A stretch of 53,433 bases of DNA from an uncultured Paraprevotella sp. (GTDB lineage Bacteria > Bacteroidota > Bacteroidia > Bacteroidales > Bacteroidaceae). The notes under the pieces are model-generated. The model saw only the letters and a list, made by a program, of their open reading frames with translations. It was not told the DNA's origin and ran no database searches. The stretch covers positions 1 to 53,433 of the forward strand of contig CAMWUI010000018.1 in NCBI GenBank assembly GCA_947177395.1, read 5' to 3'. This document shows positions 9,257 to 17,192 of the stretch, in pieces; within the stretch, counting starts at the first letter, position 1; every line of letters begins with the position of its first letter. A program made the translations under genes and the position numbers.

Positions 9257-9264
9257 CAAAGGTA
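9257..9264 (-). promoter_or_regulatory. -7 promoter element of the LuxR-type regulator
   Basis: The plus strand CAAAGGTA reads TACCTTTG on the minus strand, 20 bp before the regulator ATG. No convincing -33 box is seen. Confidence 0.45.
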
Positions 9265-9345
9265 AGAAAAATAGATAAAAGAGACATGCGTCTCTGGTGG
9301 AATACGGACGAAACGGCACGGATTAACATCTTTTATTCAGTCGGA

Positions 9346-9377
9346 TTTGTCCTGCCGCGACTCTTTTCGTATTTTTG
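9346..9377 (+). promoter_or_regulatory. promoter of the lipoprotein-radA-dehydrogenase unit
   Basis: TTTG (9346-9349), a 20-bp spacer and TATTTTTG (9370-9377) give a textbook Bacteroides promoter, 25 bp before ATG 9403. It diverges from the LuxR-type regulator promoter. Confidence 0.65.
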
Positions 9378-9402
9378 TATAGAAACATAAGGAAGAAACA
9401 GC

Positions 9403-9843
9403 ATGAAAGGAACGGAGAAAACAGTGTGGACGGCATTCGTGTGTCTGTGCTTGTGTATGTCATGCAAGTGCCATAAGGCGGAAATCAGGGAATTGCCCCG
9501 GCCGGATGGGAAACGCATGTCTGTTGTCGGGAGCGGACGCGACAGTCACGGTTGTCTGTCAGGCGCCGGATATCTGTGGAGCGAGATGTTGCAGGACTGC
9601 ATACGTCCTTTAGAGGCCGGCATTTGTCTGAGGGACGTGGCCCGGCCGGATGGCTCATTGGGTGCGTATGCGGTGTTTGCCCCCGATTCATCCCGTGTGG
9701 AGGTGTATATGCCCATGTCTTCCCGCCCTTCTGTCCTGGTGCTGGAGGACGGCAGTTGGAAGGGGAAAGAGTATAGGTTTTGTCGTTCGGCGGAGCAACA
9801 TTGGCAGTTGTGGAAAGGTGGCACGCTGGTTTATTCGGAATAA
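9403..9843 (+). CDS. small lipoprotein with HGC/SAGY-like motif
   Basis: 146 residues, function unknown. A signal peptide ends in LCMSC, with further Cys directly after it. The central part reads RDSHGCLSGAGYLWSEML followed by QDCIRPLEAGI. This Cys-rich pattern (H-G-C-x3-A-G-Y-x-W-S-E...C-I-R-P-x-E) recurs in small exported bacterial proteins. The C-terminal half looks like a small beta domain. It is the first gene after a strong promoter, 20 bp ahead of radA, so it is probably co-transcribed although the roles are not obviously linked. Confidence 0.75.
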   Translation: MKGTEKTVWTAFVCLCLCMSCKCHKAEIRELPRPDGKRMSVVGSGRDSHGCLSGAGYLWSEMLQDCIRPLEAGICLRDVARPDGSLGAYAVFAPDSSRVEVYMPMSSRPSVLVLEDGSWKGKEYRFCRSAEQHWQLWKGGTLVYSE

Positions 9844-9863
9844 GAGTTTCTCATTGATACGGT

Positions 9864-11279
9864 ATGGCCAAAGAAAAAACAGTATATGTCTGTAACCATT
9901 GTGGTTACGATTCCCCGAAATGGGTGGGCAAATGCCCTTCCTGCGGACAATGGAACACGTTTAAAGAGTTTTCCGTACACAAGGATGCGACTCCGACCCG
10001 TCCGGCATTTTCCGCGACGGATGCCGACGGGGGAGGACGTTCCCGTCCGGTGCCGGTAGGTGAGATAGAGGCGGCCGAAGAACCGCGTATGGACATGTGC
10101 GATGCGGAGCTCAACCGCGTGCTGGGCGGGGGATTGGTGCCGGGTTCGCTGGTTTTGTTGGGCGGAGAACCCGGCATAGGCAAATCAACGCTGATATTGC
10201 AGACCGTGTTGCGGATGCCGGAGCGCCGCATCCTGTATGTGAGCGGTGAGGAGAGTGCCCGCCAGATTCGTCTGCGGGCGGACCGTCTTGTGTCCGTATC
10301 CCCTGCCGGTCTGCCTTCGGATTCCGTCCGGTTGTCGGCCCGGTGTATGGTGGTGTGCGAGACTTCTTTGGAACGCATCTTCGATCATATACGCGAGACG
10401 GAGCCTCAGCTGGTGGTCATAGATTCCATCCAGACCATTGCGACGGAAACCGCTGACAGTTCGCCCGGCAGCCTGACGCAGGTGCGCGAATGTGCGGCGG
10501 CCCTGCTTAAATTTGCCAAGCAGACGAACACGCCGGTCATACTCATCGGGCACATCAACAAGGAAGGCACGCTGGCCGGTCCCAAGGTGCTGGAGCACAT
10601 CGTCGATGCCGTGTTGCAGTTCGAGGGCGACCAGCATTATCTTTACCGCATCCTGCGCAGCATAAAGAACCGTTTCGGGAGCACGGCGGAACTGGGCATC
10701 TATGAGATGCGGCAGGACGGGTTACGCCCGGTGGGCAATCCGTCGGAGTTGTTGCTGAGCGAGGAGCACGAAGGACTGAGCGGAGTGGCCATCGCATCCG
10801 CCATCGAGGGGGTGCGCCCTTTTCTCATCGAGACGCAGGCATTGGTCAGCACGGCTGCTTACGGGACTCCGCAGCGTTCGTCTACGGGCTTCGACTTGCG
10901 CCGGCTGAACATGCTGCTGGCGGTGTTGGAGAAGCGGGTCGGCTTCAAACTGGCGCAGAAGGATGTATTTCTGAATATAGCCGGCGGACTGAGGGTGACG
11001 GATCCGGCCATCGACCTTTCCGTGATAGCCGCAGTCCTGAGCAGCAATGTGGACACCGGCATCGAGAGCGGTGTCTGCATGGCAGGAGAGGTGGGGCTTA
11101 GCGGCGAGATACGTCCCGTGAGCCGCATCGGGCAGCGCATTGCCGAAGCGGAGAAACTGGGCTTCCGCAGCATCGTGATTCCTCATTACAATCTGCAGGG
11201 ATTGGATAGAAAACGACTGAAGATAGAACTTACGCCCGTGCGGAAGGTGGAGGAGGCCTTACGTGCCCTGTTCGGGTAA
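9864..11279 (+). CDS. radA: DNA repair protein RadA
   Basis: Branch-migration ATPase of recombinational repair. The 471-residue product has an N-terminal C4 zinc finger (C10, C13, C24, C27 in VCNHCGY...CPSCGQW), Walker A GEPGIGKST (101-109), a Walker B region ending in VVIDSIQT, the RadA-specific KNRFGS motif near residue 270 and a C-terminal Lon-protease-like domain (ending VRKVEEALRALFG). It is slightly longer than typical because of a linker after the zinc finger. The FAD dehydrogenase follows after 23 bp. Confidence 0.97.
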   Translation: MAKEKTVYVCNHCGYDSPKWVGKCPSCGQWNTFKEFSVHKDATPTRPAFSATDADGGGRSRPVPVGEIEAAEEPRMDMCDAELNRVLGGGLVPGSLVLLGGEPGIGKSTLILQTVLRMPERRILYVSGEESARQIRLRADRLVSVSPAGLPSDSVRLSARCMVVCETSLERIFDHIRETEPQLVVIDSIQTIATETADSSPGSLTQVRECAAALLKFAKQTNTPVILIGHINKEGTLAGPKVLEHIVDAVLQFEGDQHYLYRILRSIKNRFGSTAELGIYEMRQDGLRPVGNPSELLLSEEHEGLSGVAIASAIEGVRPFLIETQALVSTAAYGTPQRSSTGFDLRRLNMLLAVLEKRVGFKLAQKDVFLNIAGGLRVTDPAIDLSVIAAVLSSNVDTGIESGVCMAGEVGLSGEIRPVSRIGQRIAEAEKLGFRSIVIPHYNLQGLDRKRLKIELTPVRKVEEALRALFG

Positions 11280-11302
11280 TTACCTCATATACGGAATGAA
11301 AT

Positions 11303-12961
11303 ATGATTGAAGAATATCAGTTGAGAACGTTGCCTGAACAGGCTGTGAACGAACAGGCTCTGACACGGTTCATAGCCAGGGAGAAGGGGCTGGATGCCCG
11401 TACGATACGGGCTGTCCGCGTGCTGAAGCGAAGCATAGACGCCCGGCAACGCACCATATATATAAATATAAAGGTACGTGCGTATATCAACGAAGAGCCG
11501 GTGGACGATGAATATGTCCGTACGTATTATCCCCTTGTGGAGGGACGTCCGCGCGTCGTTGTCGTCGGGGCCGGACCGGGCGGACTTTTTGCGGCTTTGC
11601 GCCTGATAGAACTGGGGTTTTGCCCGGTTGTGATAGAGCGGGGAAAGAATGTGCGCGACCGCAAAGTGGATCTTGCCAGGATATCCCGTGAACACCGGGT
11701 TGATCCGGAGAGCAATTATAGTTTCGGCGAAGGCGGCGCCGGCGCTTATTCGGACGGGAAACTATATACCCGCAGCAAGAAACGCGGCAACGGCGACAAG
11801 ATCTTGCACGTGTTTTGCCAGCACGGAGCGTCGACGGCCATCTTGAGCGATGCCCATCCGCACATCGGTACGGACAAGTTGCCCCGCGTAATCGAGAATA
11901 TGCGTCAGACCATTCTCCGGTGCGGAGGCGAAGTTCACTTTGAAACCTGTATGGAGCGTCTGCTTATTGCCGGAGGAAGGGTGGAAGGCATCGTGACACG
12001 CGCCGGTGATACCTTCCGCGGACCGGTTATCCTGGCCACGGGGCATTCGGCCCGCGACGTGTACCGCCGGCTGTGGCAGGATGGTGTTTCCCTGGAAGCC
12101 AAGGGACTGGCTGTGGGAGTCCGTCTGGAGCATCCCGCGGCACTGATAGACAGCATACAGTATCACCGGCGTGACGGGCGCGGGCGCTATTTGCCGGCGG
12201 CCGAATACAGTTATGTGCATCAGACCGACGGGCGAGGAGTGTATAGCTTCTGCATGTGCCCCGGGGGCTTTGTCGTCCCGGCGGCCAGTGGCCCGCAACA
12301 GATTGTGGTGAACGGCATGTCGCCCAGCAACCGCGGTTCTCAGTGGAGCAACTCCGGTATGGTGGTGGAGATGCGTCCCGAGGACTGGGCGGAGCCTTCC
12401 GTCTGCACGTTCATGCAGGAGTATGTCCGCAGCATGGAAGAAACTTCCGGCCAGCCGGCGTGGTGGCAGTCGGTGGAAAAGAGCGGGGGCAACATCATCC
12501 ATCCGCTGGCTCTGATGGCTTTTCAGGAGGCATTGGAGCGGCAGGCCTGGGTGCAGGGCAACCGCAGGCAGACGGCTCCCTCGCAACGGATGGCGGACTT
12601 CGTGAACCGGAGGTTGAGCTACGACTTGCCCCGCAGTTCCTACGCGCCGGGAGTACTTTCATCCCCGCTGCATTTCTGGTTGCCCTCATTCGTCAGCGAC
12701 CGTCTGGCCGCAGGATTTCGCCGTTTCGGGCAGATGAGTCACGGTTTTCTTACCAATGAGGCGCTTATTTTAGGGGTGGAAACACGCACGTCCTCTCCCG
12801 TGCGCATATTGCGTGACGCGGAGACGTTGCAGCATGTCGGGGTGGAAGGCTTGTTCCCTTGCGGGGAAGGAGCCGGGTATGCCGGTGGCATCGTGTCGGC
12901 AGGTGTGGATGGTGAGCGGTGTGCCGAGGCCGCGGCGGCTTATATGGGCAGGCTTGGCTAA
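11303..12961 (+). CDS. FAD-dependent dehydrogenase (COG2509-type)
   Basis: A 552-residue flavoprotein of unknown substrate. After an N-terminal domain of about 90 residues comes a dinucleotide-binding motif VVVVGAGPGGLFAAL (about 84-98), VVIERGKNVRDRKVD, the FAD-contacting SFGEGGAGAYSDGKL, and a second conserved site FCMCPGGFVVPA. The C-terminus, LFPCGEGAGYAGGIVSAGVDG, closes the FAD site. The family is widespread and conserved but its reaction is not established. It appears co-transcribed with radA and ends at a long hairpin facing engB. Confidence 0.85.
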   Translation: MIEEYQLRTLPEQAVNEQALTRFIAREKGLDARTIRAVRVLKRSIDARQRTIYINIKVRAYINEEPVDDEYVRTYYPLVEGRPRVVVVGAGPGGLFAALRLIELGFCPVVIERGKNVRDRKVDLARISREHRVDPESNYSFGEGGAGAYSDGKLYTRSKKRGNGDKILHVFCQHGASTAILSDAHPHIGTDKLPRVIENMRQTILRCGGEVHFETCMERLLIAGGRVEGIVTRAGDTFRGPVILATGHSARDVYRRLWQDGVSLEAKGLAVGVRLEHPAALIDSIQYHRRDGRGRYLPAAEYSYVHQTDGRGVYSFCMCPGGFVVPAASGPQQIVVNGMSPSNRGSQWSNSGMVVEMRPEDWAEPSVCTFMQEYVRSMEETSGQPAWWQSVEKSGGNIIHPLALMAFQEALERQAWVQGNRRQTAPSQRMADFVNRRLSYDLPRSSYAPGVLSSPLHFWLPSFVSDRLAAGFRRFGQMSHGFLTNEALILGVETRTSSPVRILRDAETLQHVGVEGLFPCGEGAGYAGGIVSAGVDGERCAEAAAAYMGRLG

Positions 12962-12966
12962 ACGGC

Positions 12967-13025
12967 CTGCGAACATCGCACCCTTACAATGCCCATTCTA
13001 AGGGGCTGTGGATGCTCATTCGCAG
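12967..13025. terminator. long hairpin between convergent genes
   Basis: CTGCGAA (12967-12973) pairs with TTCGCAG (13019-13025), and inner segments CATC/GATG and CCCTTA/TAAGGG can pair in turn. It sits between the stops of the FAD dehydrogenase and engB and suits a two-way terminator. Its loop holds ATGCCCATTCTAAGG, related to the array near 34.3 kb. Confidence 0.55.
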
Positions 13026-13044
13026 ACTTATGGCACTTCTTCTC

Positions 13045-13647
13045 TTAGGGTTGAAGAGAACGGTTGATCTGTTCTATGTAATCCAGCACTTCCGTCCGTC
13101 CCAAACGGGATTCGGAGGAGGTGACGAAGTAAGGGGGTAGCTCTTCCCATTGTTCTCCGATATATTTCAGATACGACGCAACGTTGCTTTTCAGTTTGCT
13201 GCCGGACAGTTTGTCGGCTTTCGTAAATACGATGCTGAACGGAATCTCGTTTTCCCCCAGCCATTCCATGAACTCCATATCTATCTTCTGAGGTTCGTGG
13301 CGGGAATCGATCAGCAGAAACAGGTTCGTCATCTGCCGGCGTTTGAGGATGTAGGACGTGATGATTCCTTTCAGTTTTTCCTGTTCCTTCTTGTTTCTTT
13401 TGGCATATCCATAGCCCGGCAGGTCTACCAGATACCATTCTTTGTTGATGAGGAAATGATTGATAAGCAACGTCTTGCCCGGCGTAGCTGAAGTCTTGGC
13501 CAGCTTGTTGTTGCGGGCCAACATGTTGATAAAGCTGGACTTTCCCACATTGGAACGTCCGATGAAAGCATATTCTGGTAAATCTGTGTCCGGACATTTA
13601 CTGACAAGTGCATTACTGATGATAAATTCCGCGCTGTTTATTTCCAT
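13045..13647 (-). CDS. engB: ribosome biogenesis GTPase EngB (YihA/YsxC)
   Basis: A 200-residue small GTPase needed for large-subunit assembly. G1 is GRSNVGKSS (30-38), G3 is DLPGYGYA, G4 is TKAD and G5 is SSE (in VTSSESRLG). The length is typical. ATG 13647 is chosen since it follows an A-rich leader from a -7 element and gives the family N-terminus; an upstream start would overlap the promoter. It is divergent from recR. Confidence 0.95.
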   Translation of the reverse strand: MEINSAEFIISNALVSKCPDTDLPEYAFIGRSNVGKSSFINMLARNNKLAKTSATPGKTLLINHFLINKEWYLVDLPGYGYAKRNKKEQEKLKGIITSYILKRRQMTNLFLLIDSRHEPQKIDMEFMEWLGENEIPFSIVFTKADKLSGSKLKSNVASYLKYIGEQWEELPPYFVTSSESRLGRTEVLDYIEQINRSLQP

Positions 13648-13671
13648 TGTATCTTTTTCTATATTTGGCGA

Positions 13672-13679
13672 CAAAGGTA
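13672..13679 (-). promoter_or_regulatory. -7 promoter element of engB
   Basis: Reads TACCTTTG on the minus strand, 24 bp before the engB start. Confidence 0.45.
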
Positions 13680-13702
13680 GGTCTTTTTCCCTGACTTTTC
13701 CC

Positions 13703-13710
13703 TATCTTTG
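13703..13710 (+). promoter_or_regulatory. -7 promoter element of recR
   Basis: TATCTTTG, 28 bp before the recR ATG, diverging from the engB element 23 bp away. Confidence 0.5.
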
Positions 13711-13738
13711 CAAAAAATATGTGTTTTAGCAAAATAGA

Positions 13739-14356
13739 ATGAACCAACAATATTCTTCGGTTTTACTGGAAAAGGCCGTGAATGAATTCTCCAAACTTCC
13801 CGGTATCGGTCCTAAAACCGCCATGCGTCTGGTGCTGCATCTCCTGCGTCAGGAGACGGCGGATGTGGAAGCGTTCGGACAGGCAGTCATCACCTTGAAG
13901 CATGAAATCAAATATTGTCGGGTATGTCATAATATATCGGACGAGGACGTGTGCCGCATCTGTTCCAATCCCCGGAGGGATGCCGTCACGGTCTGTGTCG
14001 TGGAGAGCATCCAGGATGTGATGGCTATTGAAAACACCCAGCAGTTTCACGGCTTGTACCACGTGCTGGGCGGTGTGATTTCCCCCATGGACGGGGTAGG
14101 GCCTTCCGATTTGCAGATACAGTCGCTGGTGGAGCGCGTGGCGGCCGGCGGAGTGGAAGAGGTTATTCTGGCGCTGAGCCCCACGATGGAAGGGGACACG
14201 ACCAACTTTTATATCTTCCGTAAACTGGCGGATATGCCCGTCAAGATTACCGTCATAGCGCGCGGAGTGGCGCAGAACGACGAGTTGCAGTATGCGGACG
14301 AGGTCACTTTGGGACGCTCCATAGCAAATCGTATTCCATTTAACGGACAGATGTGA
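13739..14356 (+). CDS. recR: recombination mediator protein RecR
   Basis: Works with RecO/RecF to load RecA on gapped DNA. The 205 residues contain the helix-hairpin-helix [12 protein letters not shown] (19-30), a C4 zinc motif (C60, C63, C72, C75), a Toprim domain starting VCVVESIQD, and the Walker-B-like C-terminus ([19 protein letters not shown]). Length matches the family. It leads a four-gene run with the membrane protein, glycosyltransferase and acetyltransferase. Confidence 0.97.
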   Translation: MNQQYSSVLLEKAVNEFSKLPGIGPKTAMRLVLHLLRQETADVEAFGQAVITLKHEIKYCRVCHNISDEDVCRICSNPRRDAVTVCVVESIQDVMAIENTQQFHGLYHVLGGVISPMDGVGPSDLQIQSLVERVAAGGVEEVILALSPTMEGDTTNFYIFRKLADMPVKITVIARGVAQNDELQYADEVTLGRSIANRIPFNGQM

Positions 14357-14371
14357 CAGTGAGGAGTATTA

Positions 14372-14848
14372 ATGGATAAGAGAATCGGTATGAATGAATG
14401 GATAAAGAAAATGCGTCGGGGATATTATGTCTTTCTGGGATGTTCCCTGCTGTTGGTGCTCACCGGCGGGTATTTTGCATGGAAAGGTGTCTCTTTTTTC
14501 ATGCTTCCTTCGGCGGATGAAGAGGTTGTATATCTCTGTTCGGCCTTTTCAATCGTGGCGACGTTGGTGCTGGTTCCCGTGGGACTGAAACTGCCTTTTC
14601 TCACGGTTGTGCGCAGGTGGGTGACCGGCGATTCCGGAAAGGTGATGCAGCGATATTACAAGAGCTATGTCATGCGTCTGGGATTGTTGACGGTTCCGGT
14701 GTTGGCCTGTTGGGGAAGTCTGGGACTGATTCCGTCCGACAGCGCGTTCTATCTGTTGGTCATCAGTGTGTGCCCTTGCCTGCTGGTGTATCCCGGTGAA
14801 GACCGCGTGTGCCACGAACTGGGCGAGAACGACGGAGGGGGCAAATAA
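14372..14848 (+). CDS. small integral membrane protein
   Basis: 158 residues, unknown function. Three to four hydrophobic segments are visible (about 20-42, 52-75, 103-121, 126-143), with a basic N-terminus. ATG 14390 (MNEWIKKMRRGYY) is an equally plausible start. It lies 15 bp after recR and 19 bp before the glycosyltransferase, so it may be co-expressed with them. Confidence 0.7.
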   Translation: MDKRIGMNEWIKKMRRGYYVFLGCSLLLVLTGGYFAWKGVSFFMLPSADEEVVYLCSAFSIVATLVLVPVGLKLPFLTVVRRWVTGDSGKVMQRYYKSYVMRLGLLTVPVLACWGSLGLIPSDSAFYLLVISVCPCLLVYPGEDRVCHELGENDGGGK

Positions 14849-14867
14849 GTTATTCAGCAAGAAAAAA

Positions 14868-16061
14868 ATGAAACTGTCGATAATCATCGTAAATTATAAT
14901 GTAAAATACTATCTGGAGCAATGTCTGCTTTCCGTCCGACGCGCCGTCCGGGGAATGGAGGCGGAGGTCTGGGTTGTGGACAATGCCTCGACGGATGATT
15001 CCGTGGCTTATATAAAGGAACGGTTTCCGGAAGTGCGTTGCATTGCCAACGAGGAGAATGCCGGTTTTTCGAGGGCCAACAACCAGGCCATCCGCCGGTC
15101 GTCCGGCGAGTATGTATTGCTGCTCAATCCTGATACTATATTGGGAGAAAGCGTTTTGCATGATTGTATCGGTTTTATGGACGCCCATCCTGAGGCAGGA
15201 GGCTGTGGAGTGGGGATGCTGAAAGCCACCGGAGGTTTTGCCTGGGAGTCGAGGCGCGGATTGCCGACCCCGTTCACGGCTTTTTGCAAGATGAGCGGAC
15301 TTTGTTCTCTTTTTCCCCGTTCCCGCGTGTTCGGCAAATACTACATGCGGTATCTGGACCGCAATGCGGTGAATGAGATAGAAGTCATTTCCGGCGCATA
15401 TATGTTGTTGCGGCGCAGTGCGTTGGAGCGGGTCGGACTGCTGGATGAGGACTTTTTCATGTATGGCGAGGACATCGACCTTTCCTACCGGCTGATGCAG
15501 GGGGGATATACCAACTATTATCATCCGGCCCGTATCTTGCATTATAAAGGCGAGAGCACGGAGAAGAATTCCTTCCGTTATGTGCATGTGTTCTACCGCG
15601 CGATGGTGATATTCTTCGACAAGCATTTCCGCCACCGCTACCGTCTCCTGTCGCTCCTTATCCGGTTGATAGTCGTGTTCAGGGCAGTGCTTGACTTGCT
15701 GATGACCAGGATGAAAGCCTTGCGTTGCGCTTTGTTGGGAGAACCGGGGCCTAAGGTCGTCCGTCATCTGTTTATCGGCTCTCCGGAGCATGCGGAAGAA
15801 GTGCGCGGACTGTGCGCACGCAATCATATAAGCATGGATTATCTGACCGTTGCGTCGGATGAGAAACCCCGAGGACATTTGCAGGCGGGTATTCCGCTGG
15901 ATGATTATCACATCATCGTGTATGACACCGATGTGTATTCATACGCTACGATATTGGGCATTATGGAAGAAGGCAGCACGGGGAAGAACCCCTCTTTGCT
16001 GCTGGGTACGTATGCCTCGGAAACCCGGGTGTTGATAACGCCTCACGACATATACATCTGA
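14868..16061 (+). CDS. family 2 glycosyltransferase, rhamnosyltransferase-like
   Basis: A 397-residue GT-A enzyme expected to transfer sugar to a cell-envelope glycan at the inner membrane face. MKLSIIIVNYNVKYYL opens the nucleotide-sugar fold, VVDNASTDDSV and LLNPDTIL carry the metal and sugar-nucleotide contacts, and MYGEDIDLSYRL is the acceptor-side motif of WbbL/RfbF-type enzymes. A hydrophobic stretch (LLSLLIRLIVVFRAVLDLLM) follows. The last about 95 residues form an extra domain (HLFIGSPEHAEEVRGLC...) that I do not recognise. ATG 14868 follows a strong A-rich leader. The stop overlaps the next ATG by 1 bp. Confidence 0.88.
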   Translation: MKLSIIIVNYNVKYYLEQCLLSVRRAVRGMEAEVWVVDNASTDDSVAYIKERFPEVRCIANEENAGFSRANNQAIRRSSGEYVLLLNPDTILGESVLHDCIGFMDAHPEAGGCGVGMLKATGGFAWESRRGLPTPFTAFCKMSGLCSLFPRSRVFGKYYMRYLDRNAVNEIEVISGAYMLLRRSALERVGLLDEDFFMYGEDIDLSYRLMQGGYTNYYHPARILHYKGESTEKNSFRYVHVFYRAMVIFFDKHFRHRYRLLSLLIRLIVVFRAVLDLLMTRMKALRCALLGEPGPKVVRHLFIGSPEHAEEVRGLCARNHISMDYLTVASDEKPRGHLQAGIPLDDYHIIVYDTDVYSYATILGIMEEGSTGKNPSLLLGTYASETRVLITPHDIYI

Positions 16062-16591
16062 TGGAACAAACGTTTTCTCTCCGGACGTCCCGCCTCCGTC
16101 TCCGGGCCATGGAGCCGGAAGATCTGGATTTCTTTTACGAAGTGGAGAATAATACGGTGCTATGGTGTTGCGGCAATTCCAATGTCCCGTATTCACGCTA
16201 TGCTTTACGCCGTTTCTTGTCGGAAAGCCGCAATGATTTGTTCGCCGACGGGCAGTTGCGCTTGGTCATAGAAGGGTGTACCGGTCATGAACCGTTGGGC
16301 TGCCTGGATGTGATGTCGTTCGACCCCTTGCACAATCGTGCGGAAGTAGGTATCGTTGTCGTGCCGCATCGCCAACGGGATGGCATCGGGAAGGAGGCCA
16401 TGCAATTGCTTCTTTCGTATCTCGGTAATTATCTCCGTTTGCATCAGGTGTACGCATACGTGTCGGAGCGGAACACTGCCGCCTGCGCACTGTTCCGTTC
16501 ATTGGAGTTTACCGAATCGGCTCGTTTGGCCGACTGGCTCCGTCTGGGAGACGAACATGTCGCCGCCTTGCTGTTTCAAAAACTTTTTTAG
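16061..16591 (+). CDS. GNAT-family N-acetyltransferase (RimJ/RimL type)
   Basis: 176 residues. It opens LRTSRLRLRAMEPEDL as in RimJ/RimL-like acetyltransferases, and the acetyl-CoA-binding part is VGIVVVPHRQRDGIGKEAMQLL (about 90-111). The C-terminal YVSERNTAACALFRSLEF motif completes the fold. Acceptor unknown. Translationally coupled to the glycosyltransferase (TGATG). Confidence 0.88.
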   Translation: MEQTFSLRTSRLRLRAMEPEDLDFFYEVENNTVLWCCGNSNVPYSRYALRRFLSESRNDLFADGQLRLVIEGCTGHEPLGCLDVMSFDPLHNRAEVGIVVVPHRQRDGIGKEAMQLLLSYLGNYLRLHQVYAYVSERNTAACALFRSLEFTESARLADWLRLGDEHVAALLFQKLF

Positions 16592-16619
16592 TTTTAAACG
16601 AAGAAAAATACCTCATAAG

Positions 16620-16650
16620 TTTGCAGTTTAAAATAAATGTAGTATCTTTG
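16620..16650 (+). promoter_or_regulatory. promoter of tRNA-Asp
   Basis: TTTG (16620-16623), 19-bp spacer, TATCTTTG (16643-16650). It lies 39 bp upstream of the tRNA 5' end. This is one of the best Bacteroides-type promoters in the window. Confidence 0.7.
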
Positions 16651-16689
16651 CACTCGCAATCGGGAAGTGTCCCGGTTTATTAATAGAGA

Positions 16690-16763
16690 GGTGCGTTAGT
16701 TCAGTTGGTTAGAATACATGCCTGTCACGCATGGGGTCACGGGTTCGAGTCCCGTACGCACCG
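16690..16763 (+). tRNA. tRNA-Asp (anticodon GTC)
   Basis: A 74-nt cloverleaf. Acceptor arm GGTGCGT (16690-16696) pairs with ACGCACC (16756-16762), with discriminator G16763. The D loop has AGTTGGTT, the anticodon loop CTGTCAC gives GTC, and the T arm is CGGGTTCGAGTCCCG. No CCA is encoded. G at the first anticodon base and discriminator G both fit aspartate identity. Confidence 0.97.
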
Positions 16764-16764
16764 C

Positions 16765-16792
16765 AAAAGAGGATGCTTCGGCATCCTCTTTT
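16765..16792. terminator. perfect 12-bp UUCG hairpin after tRNA-Asp
   Basis: AAAAGAGGATGC - TTCG - GCATCCTCTTTT forms a perfect stem with a stable tetraloop, ending in a T-run on both strands. It starts immediately after the tRNA and can act in both directions. Confidence 0.92.
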
Positions 16793-16860
16793 GTTGTTGG
16801 CGATACTTCATTAGTACCAACATGGGGCCGTGGAAAATCAATGGGGTACACGTAACAGCC

Positions 16861-16941
16861 CGCTGAACCACAGGGCGAAAAAACAGAAGGATAAATAAAC
16901 CATTTGTCGCCAGCAATCAAAAAGTTTGATCCATTGAAGCC
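16861..16941 (-). repeat. dispersed repeat copy A
   Basis: On the minus strand these 81 bp match 26617-26697 (plus) at 69 of 81 positions without gaps. Both can be read as a peptide like FNGSNxLIAxDKWFIYPS, but in neither place is there a gene around it. The surrounding 16793-17050 holds no gene I can support. Confidence 0.75.
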
Positions 16942-17050
16942 TTTTTCCGCAAACGATACCCAATCAGCCGGGAACAAAAGTTTTTGCGGCATTATCACTT
17001 CTTTCTGTAAATGGCCACATGTTTATAGCTCGGCAAGGAGACATATACCC

Positions 17051-17155
17051 CTAAGTAGTCTCCGCAGACTTGCCGCCCATATAGCAAGCCCGGGCATACG
17101 CCTTTTCCCGCGAGTAAGGAATGATTTCGTACGCTTGCAAATCAAATTTTCCCAT
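17051..17155 (-). CDS. possible 34-residue ORF, probably a relic
   Basis: ATG at 17155 (minus) opens a short frame ending YMGGKSAETT before TAG. Beyond the stop, a second frame continues with protein-like sequence (LGVYVSLPSYKHVAIYRKK then stop). The pattern suggests a broken larger gene rather than a functional small protein. It lies 37 bp after the hipA stop on the same strand, without a clear ribosome-binding site. Confidence 0.25.
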   Translation of the reverse strand: MGKFDLQAYEIIPYSREKAYARACYMGGKSAETT

Positions 17156-17192
17156 ATTCATTGTTGTTTTGTTGATATTCCAATAACCATAT

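Noticed and set aside
16696..16998. A 100-codon minus-strand frame across tRNA-Asp
   Set aside because: It overlaps the tRNA and its terminator; the protein-like part is just the dispersed repeat.
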